A DNA stretch of 64,000 nucleotides, taken from NCBI GenBank assembly GCA_036583965.1, contig JAZBQD010000030.1:51337551-51401550 (forward strand), read 5' to 3'. This DNA is from Prunella strophiata. Its lineage: Eukaryota > Chordata > Aves > Passeriformes > Prunellidae. A program made the translations under genes and the position numbers. The notes beneath the pieces are model-generated. The model did not search any database. It was not told the origin of the DNA and worked only from the letters and a program-made list of their open reading frames with translations. Numbering within the stretch: position 1 is the stretch's first letter; every line of letters starts with the position of its first letter. Positions 1 through 9,700 of this stretch are shown here, one piece after another.

Positions 1-1282
1 ATATTCAATATTGATGTTTCCATGCTGTTCTGAGGCAGCCTAGCATGTTTGAAACATTAGTATAATTTTGAGGATTCAAATATTCTTCATCCTCCGCAAC
101 AGACTCATGCACCAGCACTGCTTCTGCAGTCTGGGCTAACCACCTTTTAAGCAAGAACTTTAATGATGCTTCTCCTAGCATCATTCCTAGTTCCTAGTTT
201 CAGGAACCAGTACTGATGCTTCACCACCTGCACTCAGTATCAGGCTGAGTAGAAGAATTATTCTGATGCAGCAATTTTAGCATTCAAGCCTCATTTGCTA
301 ACTCCAGTGTTTCCAATGAAACCAGCATCCTCATTTTGTTCCTAGGGCTGAAGCAAAGCTTCAGTGATGGATGGGCATTCAGGTTTGCTTCCCAGCTATT
401 CTTACAGAATATTCACTTGGTGTTTATACTTACTAAAGCCTGCTACTGCTGCAGCAATTTTGCTGCAGGTCACTTGCTTATACTTGCAGACACATGAAGT
501 GCACCAAATGCTACCTTCTTATCCTCTACTGTGATTAAAATATGCCACAAGAAGAATGAGAAACAAAAGTGTTTTCAGTTAGGAAGACAATCCTTAACAC
601 AAAGATAAAACAGAAGTCCAAGTACACTGTTTCCATAGTGCTCCCACACAAAAATTCAGTTCTAGATAATGCTTTCCTCAGAGGGAGTTTGTTTTGCTGA
701 TCGTTCTACATCTACTTGTTGTCCAAGACAGAACAAGTGTTCAGCCACAAGCTATTACAATTAGGCTTTGACTATGGGGGTGGAAGAGAAAAAAAGGAGG
801 ACATATTAGAAGAAATTGTTTCCTTCATGCATACACTCCATACAGAGCAAAAGCTTTTCTGACTGTTCATAGCTGAAGGCAACCTCAGACTTAAGGCTTT
901 TAAAGCAAGCACAGAAAGAGTCTTGCTCTACAAGAGACCTTGACATCTCTTGTAAGTCTCTAGACAGTCTGGATGCTAAAAGAGAGCATACTTTAATGCC
1001 ATGGGCTTATTATATCAGGGATGGAGACCTTGTACTCATTAATCACTTACTAACTACTTACAAGGAGTGAATCAAAACAGCGTATTTCTCGCAAAGATAT
1101 CCCTTCTCTCGGACAACAGCACTGGTGGCAGAGGGGAGATAAAAATACTATACTATATAAACTTCAGACACCCTATCATTATTCTTTGTTATATTTTAAG
1201 CACTAAGAACCTAAAGACAGGGCACCACACACCACATATTCAATCCCAAACCTCCTCAGCTGGCACAGTTCATTTCACTCAC
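1..1282. other. Probable intron of the left-edge gene; no exon recognised
   Basis: AT-rich sequence with short homopolymer runs. I see no coding exon and no recognisable repeat. If the exons at 1283-1362 and 1598 are real, this is the first part of the following minus-strand intron. Confidence 0.35.
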
Positions 1283-1362
1283 CCAGATGATTCTCTTGGC
1301 TGGGTCCCTTGTTCATATCTTACAGCTGTCATTTTGCCTGTTGTTGTTGATGTCCTGCTGAC
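1283..1362 (-). CDS. Candidate start-codon exon of an unidentified gene leaving the left edge
   Basis: On the minus strand an 80-base segment is bounded by a strong acceptor (a pyrimidine-rich stretch ending CTTCAG at 1368-1363) and a strong donor (GG|GTGAGTG at 1282). It holds an ATG at 1332-1330 giving 16 codons plus two bases, starting MTAVRYEQGTQPRESS, and ends in phase 2. The open frame also continues upstream through the exon and, if joined to the exon ending at 1598, into that exon. I do not recognise the protein; it does not resemble the N terminus of NEK3 or NEK5, which lie beside THSD1 in human. Position beneath a CpG island fits the first coding exon of a gene transcribed leftwards. 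It could also be an alternative or non-coding 5' exon. Confidence 0.4.
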
Positions 1363-1597
1363 CTGAAGATAAGCACACCGAGACAGTACAAGAAACAGTG
1401 AACAGCAGCATCCTATAGTAGCCTCACCCTCACGGTCCCAGCAGCCAGGCTTCTGCTTCATTTTCAACTATTTCCTCCCTACGGCTGACAAAGCTCAATC
1501 GTTTAGCTGTAACACCAGTGAGAGTCAAAGCACTCAGCACTCTGATGAAGGGGTTTTGACTACACCAAACATACCACAGCGATAACAGCATCTTTAC

Positions 1598-1800
1598 CTC
1601 ACGATGGAGCATTTCGCCCTGCTGCAAGCTCTGAAGCTCAGAGGGGCTCCAGCCGGCACCCCGGGAGAGCTGCGGGCGCGGGCTGGCCCGCAGGGAGCGG
1701 CTCCGGGCGCTGCCTGCCGGCACACAGCAGCTGGGAGGCCCGCACTCGGCCCCGCTGCATCCCGCAAGCTCAGCCCTCCCCCGCAGCCCTCCCCCCTACC
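1598..1800 (-). other. Candidate first exon of the left-edge gene (5' boundary uncertain)
   Basis: On the minus strand the CpG-rich sequence ends in a good donor, CGTGAG|GTAAAG, with the last exon base at 1598. Joining it to the acceptor at 1362 gives an open frame through both exons. An ATG in the island at 1723 would give a longer, arginine- and serine-rich N terminus. The internal ATG at 1332 is the simpler start, which would make this exon 5' UTR. The upstream end is not visible and is set only approximately inside the island. Confidence 0.35.
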
Positions 1801-2192
1801 TCACCTCACCTCGGCGCGGCCGCCGGGCTCAAAGTCGAGCCTGGACACCGCCCCCGGCGCCCCGCGGACTCAGCGGAAAGTTGGGTTAAACTTCCTGAGG
1901 GCTGTATCCCGGCCCTGCCTCCCTCCCGCCTCCGGGCCGCGCCGCGCCGCCGGCCCCTCTCACCCACCGAGCTGAGGCGCGAAGTTCGAACACGCCTCAG
2001 CGCCCCCGGGCTGCGGGAGAGGGACCCAGTGGTGCTGCCCGGGTGCGCCTGGGCCGGGCCGGCCCGCTCCGGGGTGGGCTGGGCGGACCCGCCCGCTGCC
2101 ATGATAACGGCCCCGCCGCCCCGCGCCGCCCGCGGGGCACCCAGCCGCCGAGGGGCGTTCGCGGGCCATGCCCGCTTGGGTCGGAGCGTCGG
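1640..2192. promoter_or_regulatory. CpG island, probable promoter of the left-edge gene
   Basis: About 550 bases of high G+C with dense CpG dinucleotides stand out sharply against AT-richer flanks. Such islands usually mark a vertebrate promoter. The splice-bounded minus-strand segments at 1598 and 1283-1362 suggest leftward transcription; a rightward transcript is not excluded. The right edge is overrun by a CR1 LINE that begins near 2193. Confidence 0.6.
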
Positions 2193-3042
2193 TCTGCTGC
2201 AGGGGAGGAAGGGCCTGCAGAGGGGTCTGGACAGGCTGGAACGGTAAGGGCGAGACCCAACAGCATGAGGTTCAACGCGGCCAGATTCCAGGTGCTGCAC
2301 TTGGGTCACAACCACCCCCGGCAGCGCTACAGGCTGGGGGCAGAGAAGCTGGAAAGCTGCCCGGCAGAAAAGGGCCTGGGGGTGCTGGCTGATAGCGGCT
2401 GTACATGAGCCACAATGCCGTGGCCCAGGTGGCCAAGAAGGCCAATGCATCCTGGCCTGTACCAGCAATAGCGTGGCCACCAGGACCTAGGGCAATGAGC
2501 TCAGCACTAGTGAGCCCACGCCTCCTGGTAATGTGTCCAATTCTGGGCCCCTTAATTCAGGAAGGACACAGAGGTGCCTGGAGTGTGTCCAGAGAAGGCA
2601 ACAGAGGTGGTGATGGGTCTGGAGTACAAATCCTTCAAAGTGCAGTTGAATGAATGCACCTGGGGTTATTTAGCCTGAAGAGGAGGAGCTCAGGGGAGAC
2701 AGACATCACTCTCTAGCACTGCCTGAAAGGAGGGTGCAGTCAGGTGTTCAGCCTCTTCTCCCAAGTAAATAGGGACAGGACAAGAAGATATAGTCTGAAG
2801 CTGGGAAGTTTAGGTTGGACACTAGGAGGAAACTCTTCACAGAAGGAGTCATTAGACATTGGAACAGACTGCCCAGGGAGCTGGTGGGTTCACCATCCCT
2901 GGAGGTGTTCAAGGAAAGACTGGACATGGCACCTTAATGCCATTGTCTAATTGACATGGGGGTGTTCAGACATAGGTTGGGCTCAATGATTGAAGTCTTT
3001 TCCAAGACTTTCCAAGTCTTTTCTAATTGATTCTGTAGTTCT
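2193..3042 (+). repeat. CR1 LINE 3' fragment, sense on plus strand
   Basis: This is the 3' part of a chicken-repeat-1 element. Visible landmarks in order: a CTGGACAGGCTGGA segment, GGTGCTGCACTTGGGTCACA, the 'wrapped-up' stretch near 2410-2470 (GTGGCCAAGAAGGCCAA), TTTAGCCTGAAGAGGAGG, the TTAGGTTGGACACTAGGAGG block, CATTGGAACAGACTGCCCAGG and CCATCCCTGGAGGTGTTCAA, ending in a GATTCTGTAG-type tail. Many small differences interrupt the reverse-transcriptase frame, so it is an inactive, 5'-truncated copy. It abuts the CpG island. Confidence 0.92.
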
Positions 3043-3714
3043 GTGTGGGACCATACTGCCCTCAGCCCATCAGACCCCAGCCCCACCATCTGCCTCACAG
3101 GTTTTGTAAACTTTTCTGCTGCTGTGGTTTGATGCCTCTCAATGCCTTTCCCGTGGCATGACAGCTTTGAGAAGCTGCACTCGAGGCAGGGCCAGTGCAG
3201 GTCGGGCAGGGGCTGCAGGCCAGCCAGTCCCCCACAGCCTGTGGCAGCTCTTGCCATCATCCAGAGCATTGCAATGAGAACCTGGATTTTCACACAGCAT
3301 CGAGCACTTAGGTTTTCGCAGAGTCAGAGCCTCCAGAATGTGATGTGTCACCCTGTGCTCTGCAGAGGCTTCACGCCTACCTCGTTGCCAACCACGAGGT
3401 GAGGAGCAGTCCCTGGGCATCCCGGTGCTGCTGTAGCTGCTGAGGCCAGGGTTGCGCTGGTGAGGCTTTCTGCAGGACGGCCGACACCAGAGGGAGCCCA
3501 AAGCGAGCTTTTGGCGGCTGCTGGGGCTTGGCAGGGCAAGATGCGGTAACTGATGGCAGGAGCCTGTCCGGATGCTCCCTGCCCAAAAGAAATAAAATCC
3601 TTCAGGTGAATGTTGAGAATAGAGAACACTTCTGGGCACTAGACTAAAGAGAAAGTTTTCCCTTCAAATATACATATGTATAAAACATAAATATCTAGTA
3701 CAGACAGTGGCAGC
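3043..3714. other. Intergenic, no gene seen
   Basis: Moderately GC-rich single-copy-looking sequence between two CR1 copies. Open frames here on both strands overlap each other and lack splice or domain support. Confidence 0.5.
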
Positions 3715-4765
3715 AAGTAACAGAAACATAGAATCATTGAATATCTGGAGTTGGAAGGATCATCAAAGGATCATCAAAGTCCAACTGCTGTCCCACTCCT
3801 GACACTTCAAGAGTCCTGAGAGTGTTGTCTGTGGGAGATAATTCAGATTACTGAAGGTAATTTTACCCCCTTAAGGAGTTGCAGCTGGTCTGATTACTAA
3901 GATTTAGAACAGGTGTGCCTTTAATAGGACACAGGTACCGCCAATGAATTTGAGTAATATAAGAGGAGGGACCAGGAAGATAGGAAGAGACAGAATTCAG
4001 TTAGCAGTGCTGTGGTGGAGAAGGAGGGTGCAGTCAGCACTGCTAAGAACAGAACTTGTGTAAAGGTGTGGGACTTTTTACAGCAAGATTACATTTCAGA
4101 GCTTGCTGTTATAACTAGTGACTTTGTCTGTGTCGGTAATGACAGTTGTCCACACATTTCTTGAGCTCTGTCAGGCTTAGTGCTGTGAGCTCCCTGGGGA
4201 GCCTGTTCCAGTGCCCAGCCACGCTCTGGGTGAAAAACCATTTTCCAATATCCAGCCTAGACCTTCTCAGACAACTTCAGATCATTCCCTCAGATCTGGT
4301 CACTGGGCATGGCAGAGAAGAGATCAGTGCCTGCCCCTCCTCTTCCTCTCATGAGGAACCTGTAGACAGCATTGATGTCTCCCCTCAGTCTTCCTCCAGG
4401 CTGAACAGACGAGGTGACCTCAGCCACTGTTCATGCAGGTTCCCCTCAAGGCCCTTCACCATCTCCTCATTGCCCCTCTTTGGACACTCTCTAACAGCTT
4501 AATGTCTTGTTTATATTGTGGCACCCAAAACTTCCCCCAGCATTTGAGGTGAGGCTGCCCCAGTGCAGAGCAGAGTGAGACAATCCCCTCCCTTGCCTGG
4601 CTGGTGCATGCTGTGCCTGATGCCCCCTAGGACAGATTTGGCCCTCCTGGCTGCCAGGGCACTGCTGACTCAGATTCAGCTTTGCCATCGGCCAGGACCC
4701 CTCCCCTGCACAGACTCTGACAACTTGTCTTCGTTAAACTTCATGAGGTTGGTGCGAAGTACGTT
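3715..4765 (-). repeat. CR1 LINE fragment, minus orientation, split by a solo LTR
   Basis: Reverse-complement CR1 3' sequence. It starts with the tail motif AACATAGAATCATTGAA, then GGAGTTGGAAGGATCATC and GTCCAACTGCTGTCCCACTC. It continues beyond the LTR with GAGCTCCCTGGGGAGCCTGT, CCAGTGCCCAGCCACGCTCT, the GATGTCTCCCCTCAGTCTTC block, CCAGGCTGAACAGACGAGG, TTGCCCCTCTTTGGACACTC, and finally TTAAACTTCATGAGGTTGG. It therefore covers much of the CR1 3' end, with a 315-bp LTR inserted at 3830-4144. It belongs to a different CR1 subfamily from the copy at 2193-3042, judged by its 3' sequence. Confidence 0.9.
3830..4144 (+). repeat. Solo LTR of an endogenous retrovirus, inserted in a CR1
   Basis: A 315-bp block starts TGTGGGAGA and ends TAATGACA, giving the TG...CA ends of retroviral LTRs. 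It is flanked by a perfect 6-bp direct repeat, GTTGTC, at 3824-3829 and 4145-4150, which is the expected target-site duplication. CR1 sequence resumes on both sides, so the insertion postdates the CR1. A TATA-like ATATAAGAGGA lies near 3957-3967. No internal retroviral sequence flanks it, so it is a solo LTR left after LTR-LTR recombination. Orientation is inferred from the TATA-like motif. Confidence 0.75.
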
Positions 4766-4884
4766 TGGTACATTCAGATAATTATGTATTTGAGAAGCAG
4801 ATAAACAAGGATGGAAACTAAGTTTGATGATGAGAAGAAACATTAATTTTTTCTTAGTTATAAAAAAAAAAATTACATGTGCAG

Positions 4885-5259
4885 TGTAAGGAAATAAAAC
4901 AAAGGGAACTTGTAATTGAGAGAACAAAGAGCATTTAGTTAGAAAGAGAAGACTATTCAGTCAAGGCAGGAAAGATGTAACAAAGTTTTTTAAAATGTAA
5001 CAAGTAGCAGGTGCACAGTAGTTTGTAGAAAGAACTATTATATAAGCATTTACCTTGGAGAGAAAATTCTGATGTTGCTATTAGGGAATTGATCATTAAT
5101 ATTATTGGTTAGCAAGCTTATTAATAGTTATACTGTTGGCTATCCAGGCTCATGCTATTCTGACTTGATGGTGAAAATATTATAAAAGTTATGTACACTT
5201 CTAATAAACATCTCTGGTTATACCACAACTGTGGACTGTGTTTCTCTCACACACTTACA
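4885..5259 (+). repeat. Second solo LTR
   Basis: A 375-bp AT-rich block starts TGTAAGG and ends ACTTACA, so its ends form a 6-bp inverted repeat (TGTAAG and CTTACA). The flanks GTGCAG (4879-4884) and GTACAG (5260-5265) match at five of six positions, like an aged target duplication. Inside are TATAAAA at 5181-5187 and AATAAA at 5203-5208, in the order and spacing of an LTR U3-R region on the plus strand. No gag, pol or env sequence is adjacent. Confidence 0.62.
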
Positions 5260-5265
5260 GTACAG

Positions 5266-8200
5266 CTTACTTAGGATGGGCTTGATCCCACGGACTGGCT
5301 GGGGATCCTGTGAGTCACTCTCAGCAGGAGTTTACACCTTGTGGAGCACCTTCACAGTGGCAGTGGTGGGGGAGAGGCCCACATCAGAGAACAGTGTAGA
5401 AATACAAAAGTGCAGTTTCCCCTGTCCTGGGCTCTGGAAGCACCAAGGTGTGAAGGCAGTTTAGGGTATGGAAGTGGACTTCTCACCAGACAGCCTGTAA
5501 AAACCAAAGGAGGGGCTGGAGGTGGGAGGCTTCCAGTTTGGCACCCAGGGCTGAATTCCAGGGTCAGCCAGCTAAAGGTGCACTTTGAAAGGAAGAACAG
5601 CTCTTCCCACTTTTCATCACATAGATAGATGCTACATTGCCAATGATACTGAGTTTCATGCAGTTTCCTGGTGGTTGATCTATCTTTTTAAGACCCTTAC
5701 TTTTGGACTCAGATGACTAAAATAAAAACACCACCTTTTTACTAATAAAATTAAATTTCTAACTCTCAGCTGGTAGAGAAAAGCATAGGAACAAGATCCA
5801 AGGTTTATAAAGCCAAAATAAAAAGGAAGTTTTGCAAGTGTTATGTTTTTTAAATTCAAGACTTGTAAATATTTTTCATTATATTTTCCTGGTTAAGTCA
5901 TGATACTGATATTTAATAACCCTTGAGAATCCAGTTCTGATCCTCTTACAATTTTTCATCAGTGTAAGATAGCTGAATTGTCAAAAATGCAAAAAAGATT
6001 TAAATGTTGAGTAAATAATCCAGTTACATACTGGCTAAAGAGCAGGATTAAGTATGAATTTCTCAGAGGGGTGATGACATACTTTGCATTCCAAAAATAA
6101 CAGAGAGGGCAGTAAACAGAATCTCTTAACTTGACAGATTTTAAAATTGGTAGGTATTGCTCTTCTATATCTGATTCTTTAAAGACAGACCAAAAAATTT
6201 ACATTTTTATTAATTCTTGAGGATAGTAGAAATATGAAGATAAGTGGGTAAAAATGAATTCTCTGCCAATATTAAAAACAGGTAGACCAGATGACCTGAT
6301 GGTGATAGCTTTTCATCTTGGCTCTGCTCCCTGAGAAGTAAGAAGCAGATTAGACAGAGGGTTTCGACTAATAAAATATTAAAGCTTAATAGTGGAAAGC
6401 AATAATAATAATATTAATAATAATTGTAAATCAACATGTGATTAGGGAAAATAATTGTGTCAAATATGTTTCTAAAACAAGATTGCAAGATTTACTGCTA
6501 AATAAAAGTATTTTGTTGCTTCTGTAAGCAACTGACTGGCTAGAAAATAACTTTGATTAAAACGGTTCAATCAATCCATTTCACATTGGTGTAAGTGCAG
6601 CACACTAATCTTAAAATAACTAACAGATAAACCATCCTTAAGCAATTCTTTTCCTGAGAGATTCTGCAGGGATTGGGTGTTGTCTTGCACTGTTTACTGT
6701 TGTGTTGTTTGGTGTTAAACCATGACCTGGATAAGATCCTGAGTGATGAGGTTTACAGCTGACACAGAGGTTGTAACCATGGTTCGGATAGAATAAGAAT
6801 GACTGCCTGGCACTGAGTAAGTGTGACTTACAGTCCACTGTCAATCTCAGAACACAAGACCTCAGGATGATGTTTGGTACCCTTGGTATCTGAGGACCCT
6901 TGGTATCAGCATGTGTTAAAAACATTCTAGGTCTGCTTACAGTCTCTCTAACTCCCAGGAAGGCGCCTGCCACCTGCATGGCCTGTGTGTGCACATGTTG
7001 AAAAGCTGGCAGGCATTTCTGGACTAACTTCTCAGGTGTTGTGAGTCACAGTCATCCTGACTGCACAGGGGTAACACCATGCAGGTCTGACTTGGAGCAC
7101 CAGTGACAGAGGAAGTCAGGTAACACTGAAAAGTCCTGGAGCAACAGCAGGGATTAGCCAGTGGCAGATGACTGTGGCATGTAGCTCTGTGACAAAAGGA
7201 GTGAGATCCTTGGATCCATCAAACAGGAAAGATTTTGGAAATATTGCCTGAGCTCTTTGTATGGCTCTTAATATGAGTGACTTAATCACAGTCAGACAGG
7301 GCTGGATCTGGGAAAAAGACAAGGTGCCCCAGAAGGGGTGTAAGCAGACTCACACCATCAACATTTATGACTAGGAAGGTATTTGTTCAGCAATTGCCTA
7401 ACTTTTGAGACAATTAAATTGATTTGGCACCTCTCTGTTGGGCTGCAGAGATCCTTCCAGAACCCGCTGTTCTGCTCCTGTCCTGACCATGTATCTCTGC
7501 TGCTGTTCCCTGCCTAGGGCAGATCAGGCTCCCAAATCTAGGCAGAGTATTGCAGTTCCTGGAGCCCCCTCAACATTCCCAGTGAGACCACCTCCACCAC
7601 ACCCTGTCATACACCACCCACAGCTCTTCTCACCTCTGTGTACTTGTTCTACATTAAACTGCCCTGAATGAAATCTCTCCAGGAGCAGAACTTGTTCCTG
7701 CTTTTCCTCTCCATGCCAGCCAAGTGCCCTACTCACAAGTGTGATGTGCTTGTGCCATGTTCCTCAGCCCTGCCTAGGTAAAGGCTCCAAGCAGCCCCTC
7801 ACTCCATGACCCTCCTGGGTTTCCTGCACACACTGCTCAGAGCCAAAGCAGATAACTGAGGTTTGGATTCCCAGCCAGGAGCAAGCACACAGCTTCTGTG
7901 ATTGGACCTAGCCTTTAGCAGGGAAAAGGGCATTTGGCAGCAGAGGGCTCTTCCCCTTCTCAGAGTAAGGCATCATGAAATTAAAAGGCTGCAGGAAGAG
8001 ACTTGGAAGATTCAGACTCAGGGCAAAAAAAAAAAAAAAAAAAAAAAAAAAGCAATGCAAGTAATTAAAAAGTGGTAGAACATGGTTTGTAGCTGGTTCT
8101 TCTGCACTAAAGATTTTACAGCAAAATGCTCTTTCTCAAAGGGACATTTCGGTTCAAATGGGAGCAAATTAGGTCAGGGAAGTTCTTTCACCTGAGGTAG

Positions 8201-9161
8201 GTAGGAGATCGTGGAATCCACATACTCCCTCTGGTCTTGTGATTAATTCCCTTTGGTACAGCTATTCCTGACATGGGATTGCTGGGACCTGTGCTTGCCC
8301 TCAGGAACTTACAAAATAATTACATTTGTTGTGTCAACCCATTAGATACTCACAGGCTGCATGCAGACTCATTAGTTAAACTGAATTATGTATTTGCTCT
8401 TTGAACGTTATCAAAATATTCAGATCTAGCATGTTTCATGGTCTGCCACCATTGCTGCTTCTTTGTGCACAGATTTCTGTGGTTACTCCTGCCTTACCAA
8501 CCACAGACTTTTCATGCGCAAATGCCGGTTTCGGTTATTTCATAGGTTGAAACTATGGTGGCTGGTGTCATCCTGGTCTTTTAATTTTATCTTACTTTTG
8601 ATGAAACCCTTTATTGTTAGATTAAAAAACAATAAATATTTGTTTCAGATCTCATATATTAACTTTGTTTTAAACAACCTGGCAGCCCAAATTCCTGCAG
8701 AGATGTATGCTAGCTCAAACATCAAGGGCCTGCAGGCCCCTGGTAGGTACCTCCACACCTACAGTGCCTGCAAAGGAAGCCTGGTCTGCAGTCTGTCCCA
8801 GTGAGCAGGGTGTTCATGGAAGGTGGGATGTGATAAGGAAAGTATGAAAATAATGCAAATGCATAGAGCACCTGGATGCACTGCAAGTAATCTGTTTGTC
8901 TTTGAGCTGAGTCCAGACTACCCCGTATTTTCCTAGAGCACAGGTAGGCAGTCAGACTTGCTGTGAAATCCATAGGTCTCTCTACCTTGTTTGGAGCCTG
9001 GAGCAGTCTGCCTCATTTCTTGCCTTTCCCCTTTAACAACAAACAACCAACAAGAAACCGGTCTTGGGATGTCAGAACCCAGGACGTCCTTCTGGCTGTC
9101 CTGGATGGCTCGAGCTCCTGGCAGGGAGCTCAGAGGACCTTGGCACAGAGCCCAGGATCCC
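5266..9161. other. Intergenic, no gene seen
   Basis: AT-rich intergenic DNA. It includes an ATA-rich simple stretch near 6400-6426 and an A-run at 8025-8051. I see no conserved coding exon; the open frames are short and lack splice boundaries. Confidence 0.55.
8025..8051 (+). repeat. Poly(A) run of 27
   Basis: An uninterrupted run of 27 A. The preceding 100 bases show no recognisable LINE tail or processed gene, so I treat it as a simple repeat. Confidence 0.9.
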
Positions 9162-9700
9162 TGTGACTTTGATTTAGATTCGTGGAAAAAATTACCAAGC
9201 CTTATATGAAGAGTTGCAAGCCACAAAAATTAAGTAGAGTAAGAGTTAGTTTATCACAAGGTGAAAAAGTAGAATTTTGGGATTTTTTAGAATGAGGGTT
9301 CGGGGGTCAAGATGGAGGGAATTTGGGTGTGTTCTGTCCTTCTTTCTCCTTCTTCTTATCCTCCATCTTCTGGGTGATGGTAGCACTTCTAGATTGGTTT
9401 AGAGTAGAGTTGGACTCTGTAACATAGATGATAGGTATTGGAAAATAACTGTAAATAATGTACATGTAGTTTTTAGTATAAAAAGATAACACCGCCCTGG
9501 AGGTGGGCAGTGTGCCTCAGACTGACCTGCTGAACAGACCTCAGCAGGGTCAGGGAAAGAATGCAATAGATAAGGAAAAATACACAACCTTGGAGATTGC
9601 AAATGAAGAGTCCTGACTCCTTCTTCAGTGCTCGGGCTGGGACACAGAGACTTTCCAACACATATCTGGGTCTCTCGAGACACATGAGAGACCCGCGACA
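9162..9700 (+). repeat. LTR-like block of avian ERV type (ends approximate)
   Basis: The block has the layout of a passerine ERV LTR: an AT-rich U3, a TATA motif (GTATAAAAAGATAAC near 9477-9491) followed about 15 bases later by CGCCCTGGAGGTGGGCAG. Then come a degenerate polyadenylation region near 9568-9590 and a U5-like GAAGAGTCCTGACTCCTTCT. A TG start at 9162 and an ACA end at 9700 are plausible, but I found no matching target duplication, so the ends are uncertain. The family resemblance is from memory of songbird LTRs. No internal retroviral genes adjoin it. Confidence 0.6.

Noticed and set aside
1283..1800. Calling the left-edge gene NEK3 from human synteny
   Set aside because: The visible peptide shows no kinase N terminus such as a glycine-rich loop, so synteny alone is not enough.
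1806..2480. 224-codon minus-strand frame spanning the left CpG island
   Set aside because: Its length comes from high G+C. It crosses from the island into a CR1 fragment, is rich in Arg, Pro and Gly, and shows no domain.
7940..8051. Poly(A) run as the tail of a processed pseudogene
   Set aside because: I could not recognise a gene or retroposed RNA before the run, and saw no target duplication.
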